A stretch of 33,160 bases of DNA. It comes from Lachnospiraceae bacterium. Its GTDB lineage: Bacteria; Bacillota; Clostridia; Lachnospirales; Lachnospiraceae. How positions within the stretch are numbered: position 1 is the stretch's first letter; each line of letters opens with the position of its first letter. The stretch is taken from the NCBI GenBank assembly GCA_017438775.1, contig JAFRUR010000046.1:1-33160 (forward strand), written 5' to 3'. The notes beneath the pieces were generated by a model. That model was not told the DNA's origin, made no database searches, and saw nothing but the letters and a program-made list of their open reading frames with translations. Positions 1 through 7,520 of this stretch are shown in pieces. Position numbers and translations under genes: made by a program.

Positions 1-419
<419 letters not shown>

Positions 420-430
420 TTATATAAGAT

Positions 431-446
431 CGGGCCTTTAGACCCG
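431..446 (-). promoter_or_regulatory. Small hairpin in the grpE-dnaK intergenic leader
   Basis: A CGGG stem with an 8-base loop and a CCCG arm lies between the grpE stop and the dnaK ribosome site. It has no good T-run, so it looks more like an mRNA processing or stability element upstream of dnaK than a terminator. Processing within heat-shock operons that leaves dnaK mRNA more abundant is known in other Bacillota. Applying that here is inference from position only. Confidence 0.3.
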
Positions 447-459
447 CCGGTTTTTGGTA

Positions 460-1077
460 TCAGTTGGCCACCTTGACCATGCTCACGCGGACCACGGCAT
501 CCTTGTACATGTAGCCCTTCTGAAACTCCTCCACGACGACGCTCTCTTCGATGTCGTCGTCCTCCACATGCATCACGGCGTTGTGGAGATTGGGATCGAA
601 CGGCTGTCCGACCGCCTCGATGGGCTTCACGCCGAGATCTGCCAGCGTCTGCGAAAGCTGCTTGTAGATCTTGTCCATGCCCTCGTAGACGCCGCCTTTG
701 CGCTCTTCCTCGGGGATGGCCGCGAGGCCGCGCTCAAAGTTGTCCACGACCGGCAGGATGCGCTCGATGATGTGGCGCGCGCCCAGATCGAACTGTGCCG
801 CTTTCTCTTTGTCCGTGCGCTTGCGGTAGTTGTCGAACTCCGCCATCTGGCGCGTGACGCGGTCCTTCAGATCTTCGATCTGCGCGTCCCTGGGGTCCTT
901 GGCCGCAGGCTCTTCCGCTGCCGGCTCCTGAGGCTCCTTCGCCTCTTCCTTCGGCTCTGCGGGCTCTGAGGGCTCCGTGGGCTTTTCCTCCTGCGCCGCA
1001 GCCTCTTCGGCCGCCTGACGGGCCTTCTCGAGGCCTTCCTGCAGGAGTTCTTCCTGTGTCTTTCTGTCCTTGCTCAT
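460..1077 (-). CDS. grpE: Nucleotide exchange factor GrpE
   Basis: GrpE releases ADP from DnaK and so resets the chaperone cycle. The protein has 205 residues, normal for the family. Residues 1-65 are a Glu/Ala/Pro-rich disordered tail, followed by a coiled coil (from about residue 65) carrying the signature MAEFDNYRKRTDKEK. The C-terminal beta domain contains LPVVDNFERGL, GVKPIEAVGQPFDPNLHNAVMH and the closing YMYKDAVVRVSMVKVA. The ATG is preceded by GGGAG at about 7 bases. It starts 14 bp after the hrcA stop and precedes dnaK, the classical Bacillota order. Regulation is presumably by HrcA at the CIRCE site upstream of hrcA. The acidic N-terminal tail is longer and more repetitive than in many relatives, but this is common. 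Confidence 0.97.
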   Translation of the reverse strand: MSKDRKTQEELLQEGLEKARQAAEEAAAQEEKPTEPSEPAEPKEEAKEPQEPAAEEPAAKDPRDAQIEDLKDRVTRQMAEFDNYRKRTDKEKAAQFDLGARHIIERILPVVDNFERGLAAIPEEERKGGVYEGMDKIYKQLSQTLADLGVKPIEAVGQPFDPNLHNAVMHVEDDDIEESVVVEEFQKGYMYKDAVVRVSMVKVAN

Positions 1078-1091
1078 ACTGATGCTCCCGA

Positions 1092-2123
1092 CTACTTTTC
1101 TTTAAATGCTCCGTCCAGCTGGCTCATCACGCTCTGGAGGGTACCAACCACTTTTTCGTAATCCATGCGCTTGGGGCCGATGATGCCGATCGTGCCCCGC
1201 ATGCCGTCGCCCAGGTCGTATGTGGCGGTGACGACGCTGCAGTCCCGCATGGACGTCATGGGCATCTCTTCTCCGATGTAGACCTGGATGCCTTCTCCCG
1301 GCACCGTCTCGGAAAGTTTGCCCTGGACCAGCTCGCGCAGCTCCCGTTTGTCTTCCAGGGTGCTGATCAGGCTCTGCGCCGTATCCCCGCCCGTGAGCTC
1401 CGGATACTTGAAGATGTTCGTGGCGCCGCTGGTGTAGACCTGCATGTCCTCGTCCACGCGGATGGCGTCCGCCACGGCGTCCAGCACCTCGCGGATGACG
1501 TCCGCATGAATGCCCGCCTGGCTCTCCAGATCCTTGATGAGGCCGAGGTTGATCTCCTGCATCGTCAGCCCGTTGAGCTTCGTATTGAGGAGAAGGTTCA
1601 GGGAGAGGAGCTCCTCTTCCGTGACCTCGCGCACCAGATCCAGCATCGTGTTCTTGATGATGTTGCCCTCGACCACGACCACGGCCAGGAGCTTGTTTGC
1701 ATCCACGCGCGAGAGCTGGATGAACTTGAGCTTGGTCTGATTGTAGGTGGGGCCGGTGATCATCGTCGCGTAGTTGGTGTTGGCCGCGAGCATCTTGGCC
1801 ATCTGGCGCAGATACAGCTCGACACGGTCCACACGTTCCACGAAGAAGTCCTTCATTTCCGTGACTTCCCGCTTCTGGTCCGCCATCATGCGGTCCACGT
1901 AGAGGCGGTAGCCCTTATCCGTGGGAATGCGGCCGGCCGAGGTGTGCGGCTGAACGATCAGGCCCATCTCCTCCAGGTCCGCCATCTCGTTGCGGATGGT
2001 GGCGGAGGAAAGCGAAAGGTCGGTGGAGCGCGATATGGTACGTGAGCCGACGGGTTCGCCGGTTTCCTGGTAGTTCTGAATGATGGCCGTCAGGATGCGG
2101 ATCTTTCTTTCGTCCAGTTCCAC
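1092..2123 (-). CDS. hrcA: Heat-inducible transcription repressor HrcA
   Basis: HrcA binds CIRCE operators and represses class I heat-shock genes; its activity depends on GroEL. The protein begins VELDERKIRILTAIIQ and has the N-terminal winged-helix region with the family hallmarks EPVGSRTI, LSSATIRNEMADLEEMGL and HTSAGRIPTDKGYR, followed by the GAF-like and dimerisation parts; about 343 residues is normal. I chose the GTG at 2123 because an AAAGGAGGAG ribosome site sits just upstream. A longer reading from 2156 would start inside the CIRCE operator. It is the first gene of hrcA-grpE-dnaK and is autoregulated through CIRCE. Unusually, its common upstream neighbour hemW is not adjacent but about 30 kb away. 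Confidence 0.96.
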   Translation of the reverse strand: MELDERKIRILTAIIQNYQETGEPVGSRTISRSTDLSLSSATIRNEMADLEEMGLIVQPHTSAGRIPTDKGYRLYVDRMMADQKREVTEMKDFFVERVDRVELYLRQMAKMLAANTNYATMITGPTYNQTKLKFIQLSRVDANKLLAVVVVEGNIIKNTMLDLVREVTEEELLSLNLLLNTKLNGLTMQEINLGLIKDLESQAGIHADVIREVLDAVADAIRVDEDMQVYTSGATNIFKYPELTGGDTAQSLISTLEDKRELRELVQGKLSETVPGEGIQVYIGEEMPMTSMRDCSVVTATYDLGDGMRGTIGIIGPKRMDYEKVVGTLQSVMSQLDGAFKEK

Positions 2124-2149
2124 GTCGTCTCCTCCTTTCTTTCGGTCTG

Positions 2150-2176
2150 TTAGCACTCATTCCGGTCGAGTGCTAA
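2150..2176 (-). promoter_or_regulatory. CIRCE operator (HrcA binding site)
   Basis: The sequence is TTAGCACTC, nine bases, then GAGTGCTAA, a perfect match to the CIRCE inverted repeat. It lies just downstream of the predicted -10 box and upstream of the hrcA ribosome site, so HrcA bound here would block the transcription start. Established knowledge: CIRCE is the HrcA operator in Bacillota. Confidence 0.97.
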
Positions 2177-2188
2177 CACTCTATGGTG

Positions 2189-2217
2189 AATATAGCACCG
2201 CACGGGTGCAATGTCAA
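2189..2217 (-). promoter_or_regulatory. Sigma-A promoter of hrcA-grpE-dnaK
   Basis: On the minus strand TTGACA (2212-2217) and TATATT (2189-2194) are separated by 17 bp, a near-consensus housekeeping promoter. The predicted start falls near 2182, immediately before the CIRCE repeat. Confidence 0.9.
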
Positions 2218-2271
2218 GGGATTTACATTTATTTTAGAAACGGATTTGCTTCTCTCAACTCATTTTCATTC

Positions 2272-2303
2272 TTGACAGTCCGGCCCTCATCATGTAATAT
2301 AAT
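2272..2303 (+). promoter_or_regulatory. Promoter of the tRNA-Thr gene
   Basis: TTGACA lies at 2272-2277. The -10 is either TAATAT at 2295-2300 (17 bp spacer) or the overlapping perfect TATAAT at 2298-2303 (20 bp spacer). The tRNA begins only 6-9 bases after the -10, so the primary transcript has almost no 5' leader. It diverges from the hrcA promoter. Confidence 0.8.
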
Positions 2304-2309
2304 GGGGAT

Positions 2310-2382
2310 GCTTCCGTAGCACAGTCGGTAGTGCACTTCACTCGTAATGAAGGGGTCGCCGGTTCGAATCCGGCCGGGAGCT
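2310..2382 (+). tRNA. tRNA-Thr, anticodon CGT
   Basis: The 73 bases fold as a complete cloverleaf. The acceptor arms GCTTCCG and CGGGAGC pair with one G-T wobble and are followed by discriminator T. The anticodon stem CTTCA/TGAAG encloses loop CTCGTAA with anticodon CGT (2343-2345), which reads ACG threonine codons. The T arm GCCGGTTCGAATCCGGC is typical. CCA is not encoded. It is the only plus-strand gene in the window and sits between hrcA and a convergent transporter operon. Confidence 0.95.
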
Positions 2383-2388
2383 TAAAAG

Positions 2389-2418
2389 AAAGGCTGCGCA
2401 GATCGCGCGGCCTTTTCG
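2389..2418 (+). terminator. Rho-independent terminator of the tRNA gene
   Basis: AAGGCTGCGC and GCGCGGCCTT form a 10-bp stem (one T-G wobble) around a 5-base loop and are followed by TTTT, seven bases after the tRNA 3' end. Confidence 0.85.
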
Positions 2419-2442
2419 ATTCTCATCCGGGCGTTCCCTATC

Positions 2443-2474
2443 CTGCAAAACAGAAGCCGGGCCTCAGCCCGGCT
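2443..2474 (-). terminator. Terminator of the ABC/FtsX/lipoprotein operon
   Basis: AGCCGGGC (2455-2462) and GCCCGGCT (2467-2474) form a perfect 8-bp stem with a 4-base loop about 10 bp beyond the stop of the lipoprotein gene. On the minus strand it is followed by TCTGTTTTGC, a short T-rich run. It separates the operon from the convergent tRNA unit. Confidence 0.75.
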
Positions 2475-2484
2475 CCCGCGGATC

Positions 2485-4110
2485 TTATTCCCCGATTCCC
2501 TTTGTCTCCACGATAAACGTCACTTCGCCTTCTTTTCCGTCCGCCAGACCGGAAAAACTCCGGTAAGCGTCGCCGGCCTTTTTGATCTCGCGGATGCGGG
2601 CGATCAGATCCTTCAGGTCCTGTCCGGCAAGTTTTCGTATTTCCTCGAGACCTTCCGTTCGGAACTCTTCGATCGCTTCCGCAAATTCCCGCGTCCCGTC
2701 CTTCAGTTCCGCAAGGCCGCTTTTGATGTCCTTACCCGCGCCGGCCAGTTTTTTCGTTCCGCTCTGGAGCGACCGGACCCCTCCGGCGAGCCCGTCCACG
2801 CCCGCGGTGTAACCGTTCACGCCTTCGGACAGAGCCGACGCTCCCGCAGAGAGCTGTGCGACCGCTCCTTTGAGCCCTTCCATCTGCGCTGTCAGCTGTG
2901 CCTGCATATCCGCGAGCGCTGCCAGCTGCTGCTGAATTTCCGGAGGGAGGGATGCGAGAACGGCCGGATCCAGCGCGGACAGATCCGGGACGGCCGTATT
3001 TCCGGACGCACTCATTCCGGAGAGCTTCCCGGAAAGCTCAGCCAGTCCGTCCGCCAGTCCCTTCGCGCCGTCGCGCAGCTGCTTCGAATTCCCGGCCAGA
3101 GCATCCGCTCCGTTCCTGAGTTGTCCCGCTCCGTCATTCACCTTGCCGACGGCGTCCACATACTCGCCGATTCCGTTAGAGAGTTCCTGAACGCCGTCCG
3201 ACAGTTTGTCGGATGCTTCCTGAAGATCATCGGAACTCTTTTCAAGGTCATCGGTTTTGCCGAGTTTTTCCTCGAGTTCATCCAGGTCTCCGGTTTCCAG
3301 CGCGCCGGAAAGCCCCGGGGTCAGTACCGTCGCCGTGAAACTCAGAGAGAAGTCCGTCGCCCGGGCGGTGATCTCGACCGTTTCCGGAATCTCGGTATCT
3401 TTTACCGGTTCATATTCCGAAAGGCGCAGGCGTCCGCTCAGACCAGGCAGGGACATGCCCAGCGCGATCAGACTGTCCCCGTTCGCGATCACGCGTCCGT
3501 TCGTGACCTCGACCGCGGAGAACTTTTCCGCGTCGAGAACGGCTGCGGACACCGCCAGAAACGGGGCCTCCGTCCGGTTCTCATACGAGAAGACGATGCG
3601 GACCTCCCCGCTCTTGCCGGCCATTTCTTCCGGGGCCGTCTCCTTCCCGTTCAGATAGTACGTCACTTTCACGTCGACGGGAAGCGGCGCATCCGACTCC
3701 CCTTCGTACTCGATATCGCGGCCCAGGTTCTCCCAGACCAGCTCCGTGCCGGACTGCGTGAAAGTCTCATCTCCGCCGACGGTGCGCAGATCGCGCAGGT
3801 CCGCCCGGTCCCTGACGGGCCCCGTCCCCTCGTGACGCAGCCGCGCGGAGACGCGGACCTTCTGCGGTACGCCCGCAGCGTCCGCCGTCACATAGACGGT
3901 CTCGCTCTTATCCACCGTCATTGACGAAGGAATGTTCCCGCGTGCGCTCTTTCCGCTGTCGGAGGTGCCGTTTCCAGCCGGAGCGCTCTCGTTCGGCATG
4001 GCCGGTCCGCTGTCGCGGCCCATGACGTGAGAACTGCAGCCGGCCGGCGCCATCATCAGCGCCAGGACGAGCAGGCACAGGAGCATTGTCTGAATCTTAT
4101 GTGTAAGCAT
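2485..4110 (-). CDS. Lipoprotein with X-X-X-L-X-X-G heptad repeats
   Basis: This 541-residue protein has a signal peptide ending in a lipobox-like APAGC (Cys25), so it is probably a lipoprotein on the outer face of the membrane; the -3 Pro is atypical. Residues about 60-270 are a beta-rich region without a motif I recognise. Residues about 280-500 are dominated by Gly-containing heptads such as LSDGVQEL, LRDGAKGLADGLAEL and LAGGVRSLQSG, the pattern found in YhgE/Pip and related surface proteins, and probably form a long alpha-helical rod. Unlike YhgE/Pip, no transmembrane part is visible. It is the last gene of the operon, 12 bp after an FtsX-type permease, so it may be the extracellular partner of that transporter; this is inference. 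Expression probably follows the paired operators at 7201-7248. Confidence 0.8.
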   Translation of the reverse strand: MLTHKIQTMLLCLLVLALMMAPAGCSSHVMGRDSGPAMPNESAPAGNGTSDSGKSARGNIPSSMTVDKSETVYVTADAAGVPQKVRVSARLRHEGTGPVRDRADLRDLRTVGGDETFTQSGTELVWENLGRDIEYEGESDAPLPVDVKVTYYLNGKETAPEEMAGKSGEVRIVFSYENRTEAPFLAVSAAVLDAEKFSAVEVTNGRVIANGDSLIALGMSLPGLSGRLRLSEYEPVKDTEIPETVEITARATDFSLSFTATVLTPGLSGALETGDLDELEEKLGKTDDLEKSSDDLQEASDKLSDGVQELSNGIGEYVDAVGKVNDGAGQLRNGADALAGNSKQLRDGAKGLADGLAELSGKLSGMSASGNTAVPDLSALDPAVLASLPPEIQQQLAALADMQAQLTAQMEGLKGAVAQLSAGASALSEGVNGYTAGVDGLAGGVRSLQSGTKKLAGAGKDIKSGLAELKDGTREFAEAIEEFRTEGLEEIRKLAGQDLKDLIARIREIKKAGDAYRSFSGLADGKEGEVTFIVETKGIGE

Positions 4111-4122
4111 GATCGGTCACCT

Positions 4123-6444
4123 CTATTCCACGTTCTTAAGAGCCTGATCCATCGGGATGCGGCGGATGCGGCGCATCTCCAGGGCGGCCACGGCCAGATA
4201 GGTCAGAAGTCCCAGAAGCAGGATGGTCAGAATCTCCCGCTTTCCGATATACAGATACATCCAGCCCGTCATTCTCCACATCAGCATGGCGTGGAAGATC
4301 TCGCGCAGGGCAGCGCCGACGATCGGCAGGGCTGCCAGCATCGAAACGACCGCCGCGATCGTCGTCGACAGCAGGTAAAGACGCGCGATCTCGGCGTTTG
4401 TGTACCCGAGGATCTTGACCATCGAGATCGACTGGGCATTTTTCTCGATGATCATCTTCGACAGCACATAGATCACGACAAAATAGATGATGATCGCAAA
4501 CCCGTTCACCAGCCCCATCATGCTTCCCATCGAGACGTCGAGCTGGCGGCTGATCTTCGAAAGCGACTCCAGGTCGATGACAGTGCCGATGTATTTCTCA
4601 TCGATATCGGTGATCGGCTGATCGGAAAAGTATCCGGAGAAGTATGAGCTGCCGAGGTCAAAGACCCGGTTCAGGTCGCTGCGCGGCATGAATACCGCAA
4701 CGGCGCCGCTGTAGTCGCTGATGCCGGTGATCGTGAATGTATATGTCCTGTCTTCGTACGGCTCGGTGAAGGTGAACGTATCTCCGGCGCCGCGGCGGTA
4801 CTTGTCCGCCATCGACCGGCTGATCATGAAGTCGCCTGGCGCCATTTTCACATCCACATAGGCGCTCCCGTCCTCGACGCCGTAAAACATGACCTCTTCC
4901 TGCCGTCCCTCGTTCCCGAGCGTGTTCAGCGAATAGGCGCTGAACTTTTCCGCGCCCGGCGTCTCGGTCTCCACCTCGTGCGAATACCAGAGGAAACTCA
5001 CCATGCTCTTCAGCTTTTCTTCCTCGTTCATCGCTTCGACCGGGACTTTCAGGATGTACTGATATTCCGACAGTTTCCCGGTCTCGAGGTTTTTCTGGAA
5101 ATGGTCCAGCGTCACCGGAAGTCCCAGGCCGAACATCAGCAGAAGGTCCGCGAACAGAATGCCGGCAAAGAGAATCAGATAGCTTCCGAGGTTCTGGAAG
5201 ATGATCCGCAGCCGGAACCGCGTGATGAACGGCAGCGCGGGCGAGAGACGCACCGCGCGCCGGCTGCGGCGCTTCGAGAGATCCCGACGGAGGAATTTCA
5301 GCGGGGAGAGCCGGAGTTTCCTCTGCAGAAGAAGCCAGCTGATCACAAGAACGAGCGCGCCCGGAATCAGCGTGGTCAGCACAAAGGCCTCTCCACTCCA
5401 CACCGTGACGTAGGTCGGCAGGCTGTAGCTTCCGTAATACATGGAAACACAGACGTTTTTCAGGACCGTGTAGCCGAGCAGGTTTCCGAGCATTGCCGCG
5501 GCGAGCGTGATCAGCGCCGGCAGGGTCAGATAATGGAGGATCAGTTCCCTGCGCGTGTAGCCGCTCGCCCGGAGTGTGCCGATGACGGCAGCCTCCTTCA
5601 CGATCGTGTTTTCCACCGTGATTCCGAAGATGAAGGCGACGATGGCGATGATCATGTACAGAAGGACCAGCATCATCGCCCGGTCCCCGCCGAGGTCGTC
5701 CCCGGTGAACGTAATGGCCTGGTTTGCGTAGCGGGGCACCCACTCTTCCAGTCCTCCGGCCGCAAAGAAGTCCTTCAGAAACTCGTCCGCCCTCTCGCGC
5801 TCCTCCGCTTCTGTCGACGGAGCATCCGGGTAGGACCAGGCGTAGGACCAGGTGATTTTGTTTGCGGGAAACGCGTCGAACTGCGCGCGGCTCACAACGC
5901 CTACACAGAAACGGACCGCGTCGAACATGCTGTCCGCGTTATTCTCAAAGAGCGCGGAATAATCCGGCAGGGCCACCTTCCCGACGACGGTCATCGGCGT
6001 TCCCCCGACCGTCAACACATCTCCGACCCCGATGCCGTTGTTGTCCGCGTACATGCGGTCGATTGCGATCTCCCCGGGGACAGAGGCGAGACGGCCCTCC
6101 ATCAGGCAGGCCAGGTCGACCTCCGAGCGGTTGGCGTAGACGCGCACCGTACTCTCATTCTCGGCAACGGGAAGGTCCGCAAAAAACAGATCGGTCAGGC
6201 TGACGCCGCTTTTCTCCAGCGCTCTCTTCTGCTGCAGATTCAAGCGGTTTCGCGTAATAAAATGTCCGTCTTCGATCCGGTATTTCTCAAAGCTTCCGTT
6301 GTAGGCCGCGATCATGCTGCCATCAGCCACCAGAAATCCGGACACAAAGGCGATCGACAGAAGGAAGATCAGGAAGATCGCCAGATATTTGCTCCAGTCT
6401 TCCCTGAGCTCGCGAAGGAGCCGTTTTCTCAGCGGGTCTCTCAT
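4123..6444 (-). CDS. FtsX/MacB-type ABC transporter permease
   Basis: This 773-residue membrane protein is the permease partner of the ATPase encoded one base upstream. It has an N-terminal transmembrane helix (about residues 20-42) and a large extracytoplasmic region (about 45-250). A first FtsX block of three helices (about 255-385) contains the typical cytoplasmic coupling sequence EAAVIGTLRASGYTRREL. A helix near 420-445 leads into a second extracytoplasmic region, then a second FtsX block (about 640-765) containing SISMVKILGYTNAEIARLYL. Two FtsX blocks in one chain is the usual arrangement of long Bacillota permeases of the MacB/BceB superfamily. Such proteins often act as mechanotransmission pumps rather than classic channels. 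The substrate is unknown. It overlaps neither neighbour and is tightly spaced to both. Confidence 0.88.
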   Translation of the reverse strand: MRDPLRKRLLRELREDWSKYLAIFLIFLLSIAFVSGFLVADGSMIAAYNGSFEKYRIEDGHFITRNRLNLQQKRALEKSGVSLTDLFFADLPVAENESTVRVYANRSEVDLACLMEGRLASVPGEIAIDRMYADNNGIGVGDVLTVGGTPMTVVGKVALPDYSALFENNADSMFDAVRFCVGVVSRAQFDAFPANKITWSYAWSYPDAPSTEAEERERADEFLKDFFAAGGLEEWVPRYANQAITFTGDDLGGDRAMMLVLLYMIIAIVAFIFGITVENTIVKEAAVIGTLRASGYTRRELILHYLTLPALITLAAAMLGNLLGYTVLKNVCVSMYYGSYSLPTYVTVWSGEAFVLTTLIPGALVLVISWLLLQRKLRLSPLKFLRRDLSKRRSRRAVRLSPALPFITRFRLRIIFQNLGSYLILFAGILFADLLLMFGLGLPVTLDHFQKNLETGKLSEYQYILKVPVEAMNEEEKLKSMVSFLWYSHEVETETPGAEKFSAYSLNTLGNEGRQEEVMFYGVEDGSAYVDVKMAPGDFMISRSMADKYRRGAGDTFTFTEPYEDRTYTFTITGISDYSGAVAVFMPRSDLNRVFDLGSSYFSGYFSDQPITDIDEKYIGTVIDLESLSKISRQLDVSMGSMMGLVNGFAIIIYFVVIYVLSKMIIEKNAQSISMVKILGYTNAEIARLYLLSTTIAAVVSMLAALPIVGAALREIFHAMLMWRMTGWMYLYIGKREILTILLLGLLTYLAVAALEMRRIRRIPMDQALKNVE

Positions 6445-6445
6445 C

Positions 6446-7144
6446 TTACCACTCCAGTTCCTCGACGGTCAGTTTTCGCTCGTTCAGCCTGTCTGACCGC
6501 ACGGCACCGTCCCTGAGTTTCACAACGCGGTCCGCCATGCCCTTGATGGCGTCGTTGTGCGTGACCATCAGGACCGTGTTGCCGTAAGTCTCGTTCACGG
6601 TCGCGATCAGTTTCAGAATCTCCTTCGACGTGGCGTAGTCCAGAGCCCCGGTCGGTTCGTCGCAGAGCAGGATATCCGGATTTTTGACAATGGCCCTTCC
6701 GATGGCCGTCCGCTGCTGCTGGCCGCCCGAGAGCTGATTGGGGCGCTTGTCGCGGTGGTCCCAGAGGCCCAGCGTATGCAGCAGTTCCTCGACCGGAAGC
6801 GGCCGATCCGCCAGGTACGCACCGACTTCAATGTTTTCGCGCACCGTAAGGTTCGGAATGAGGTTGTACATCTGGAAGACATACCCGAGGTGACGGCGGC
6901 GGTAATCGGTCAGTTTCCGTTCCGACATGCCGCGGATCGAATCGCTGCCGATGCAGATCTCACCGCTGTCAGCGGTGTCGATCCCTCCCACGATGTTCAG
7001 AAGCGTGCTCTTGCCGGAGCCCGAGGGCCCGAGCAGCACGCAGAATTCCCCCTTCTCGATCGAAAGGTCGATTCCGCGAAGGACGTCGACGCGGCTGTCT
7101 CCGCTGCCGTACGATTTGCAAATGTGGTTCAGTGTGACAAACAT
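6446..7144 (-). CDS. ABC transporter ATP-binding protein, MacB/LolD type
   Basis: This 232-residue ATPase has all canonical motifs: Walker A GPSGSGKST, a Q-loop in GYVFQMYNLIPNLTV, the signature LSGGQQQR, Walker B ILLCDEPTGALD and H-loop MVTHND. The DEPTGALD and YNLIPNLTV sequences are characteristic of the LolD/MacB/BceA group that partners FtsX permeases. The ATG is preceded by AGGAG at good spacing. It is the first gene of a three-gene operon (ATPase, permease, lipoprotein) with the promoter and two palindromic operators directly upstream. No histidine kinase or response regulator, as found beside BceAB systems, is encoded nearby. The substrate is not predictable. Confidence 0.93.
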   Translation of the reverse strand: MFVTLNHICKSYGSGDSRVDVLRGIDLSIEKGEFCVLLGPSGSGKSTLLNIVGGIDTADSGEICIGSDSIRGMSERKLTDYRRRHLGYVFQMYNLIPNLTVRENIEVGAYLADRPLPVEELLHTLGLWDHRDKRPNQLSGGQQQRTAIGRAIVKNPDILLCDEPTGALDYATSKEILKLIATVNETYGNTVLMVTHNDAIKGMADRVVKLRDGAVRSDRLNERKLTVEELEW

Positions 7145-7200
7145 GATATCTCCTGTGAAGAGCGGATGTTCCGGGGTCGGGTTCTGAAGGCCAAAAAGAA

Positions 7201-7214
7201 TTAGGTTTTCCTAA
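7201..7214. promoter_or_regulatory. Operator-like palindrome, copy 1
   Basis: TTAGGTTTTCCTAA is a 14-bp palindrome (TTAGG, TTTT, CCTAA) in the leader of the ATP-binding protein gene. It shares its TTAG...CTAA arms and T-rich centre with copy 2, whose centre is 34 bp away. It would lie near +30 of the transcript, a repressor position. Confidence 0.65.
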
Positions 7215-7234
7215 CCACTATCCGGAATTATTTG

Positions 7235-7248
7235 TTAGTTTTAACTAA
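7235..7248. promoter_or_regulatory. Operator-like palindrome, copy 2
   Basis: TTAGTTTTAACTAA is a 14-bp palindrome; one flanking pair extends it (G at 7234, C at 7249). It abuts the -10 box and covers the predicted transcription start. Palindromes of this length are typical of MarR- or TetR-family sites, but no such regulator gene is in the window. Confidence 0.7.
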
Positions 7249-7251
7249 CCA

Positions 7252-7279
7252 AATATACCACTTCTATTCTTTTTGTCAA
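7252..7279 (-). promoter_or_regulatory. Promoter of the ABC/FtsX/lipoprotein operon
   Basis: On the minus strand TTGACA (7274-7279) and TATATT (7252-7257) are separated by 16 bp. Operator copy 2 begins within a few bases of the -10, which suggests repression by steric block. Confidence 0.8.
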
Positions 7280-7314
7280 GGGCTATGTGATTCTTTTGCG
7301 GTCAAGTATGACGA

Positions 7315-7384
7315 CGGATATATATCCGTTCTGTATGCAGACAGGTCCTATCCCTTCTGTATTCAGCCGGAGATACATCCGTTC
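7315..7384. repeat. Three degenerate tandem repeats of about 26-27 bp
   Basis: Three imperfect units begin near 7315, 7342 and 7368. Units 1 and 2 share TATCC-n-TTCTGTAT-n-CAG. Units 1 and 3 share CGGA...ATCCGTTC. Unit 1 includes the perfect 16-bp palindrome ACGGATATATATCCGT at 7314-7329. The block lies 35-105 bp upstream of the -35 box of the operon promoter and beyond the terminator of the next operon. The rest of the 376-bp gap between genes (7145-7520) holds the promoter, operators and terminator listed separately. I see no credible gene in it. Confidence 0.55.
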
Positions 7385-7387
7385 GAG

Positions 7388-7426
7388 AAAAAATATAACG
7401 GGATGCCGCAGTCGCACGGCATCCCG
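7388..7426 (-). terminator. Terminator of the GldA/F/G-like operon
   Basis: CGGGATGCCG (7399-7408) and CGGCATCCCG (7417-7426) form a perfect 10-bp stem with an 8-base loop. On the minus strand it is followed by TTATATTTTTT. It lies about 95 bp beyond the stop of the DUF4340 gene. Confidence 0.88.
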
Positions 7427-7520
7427 ATTCTTAGATATCCTCTTTCGGCCAATGAATCCCGGCGGCGTTCTGCCGCGACATAAGCCTTTTGTTTACAGCG
7501 CGCCCCTGGTCAGAGCCTTC

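Noticed and set aside
2124..2156. Extended N-terminus of HrcA starting inside the CIRCE operator
   Set aside because: The extra residues are not family-like, have no ribosome site, and would start within the operator. The GTG at 2123 has a strong ribosome site.
2310..2382. The tRNA-Thr as the attachment site of an integrated element
   Set aside because: No integrase, excisionase or second copy of the tRNA 3' end was seen, and the neighbouring genes are mostly housekeeping types.
7232..7483. An 83-codon plus-strand frame in the intergenic region
   Set aside because: It spans a promoter, tandem repeats and a terminator, and has no ribosome site or recognisable sequence.
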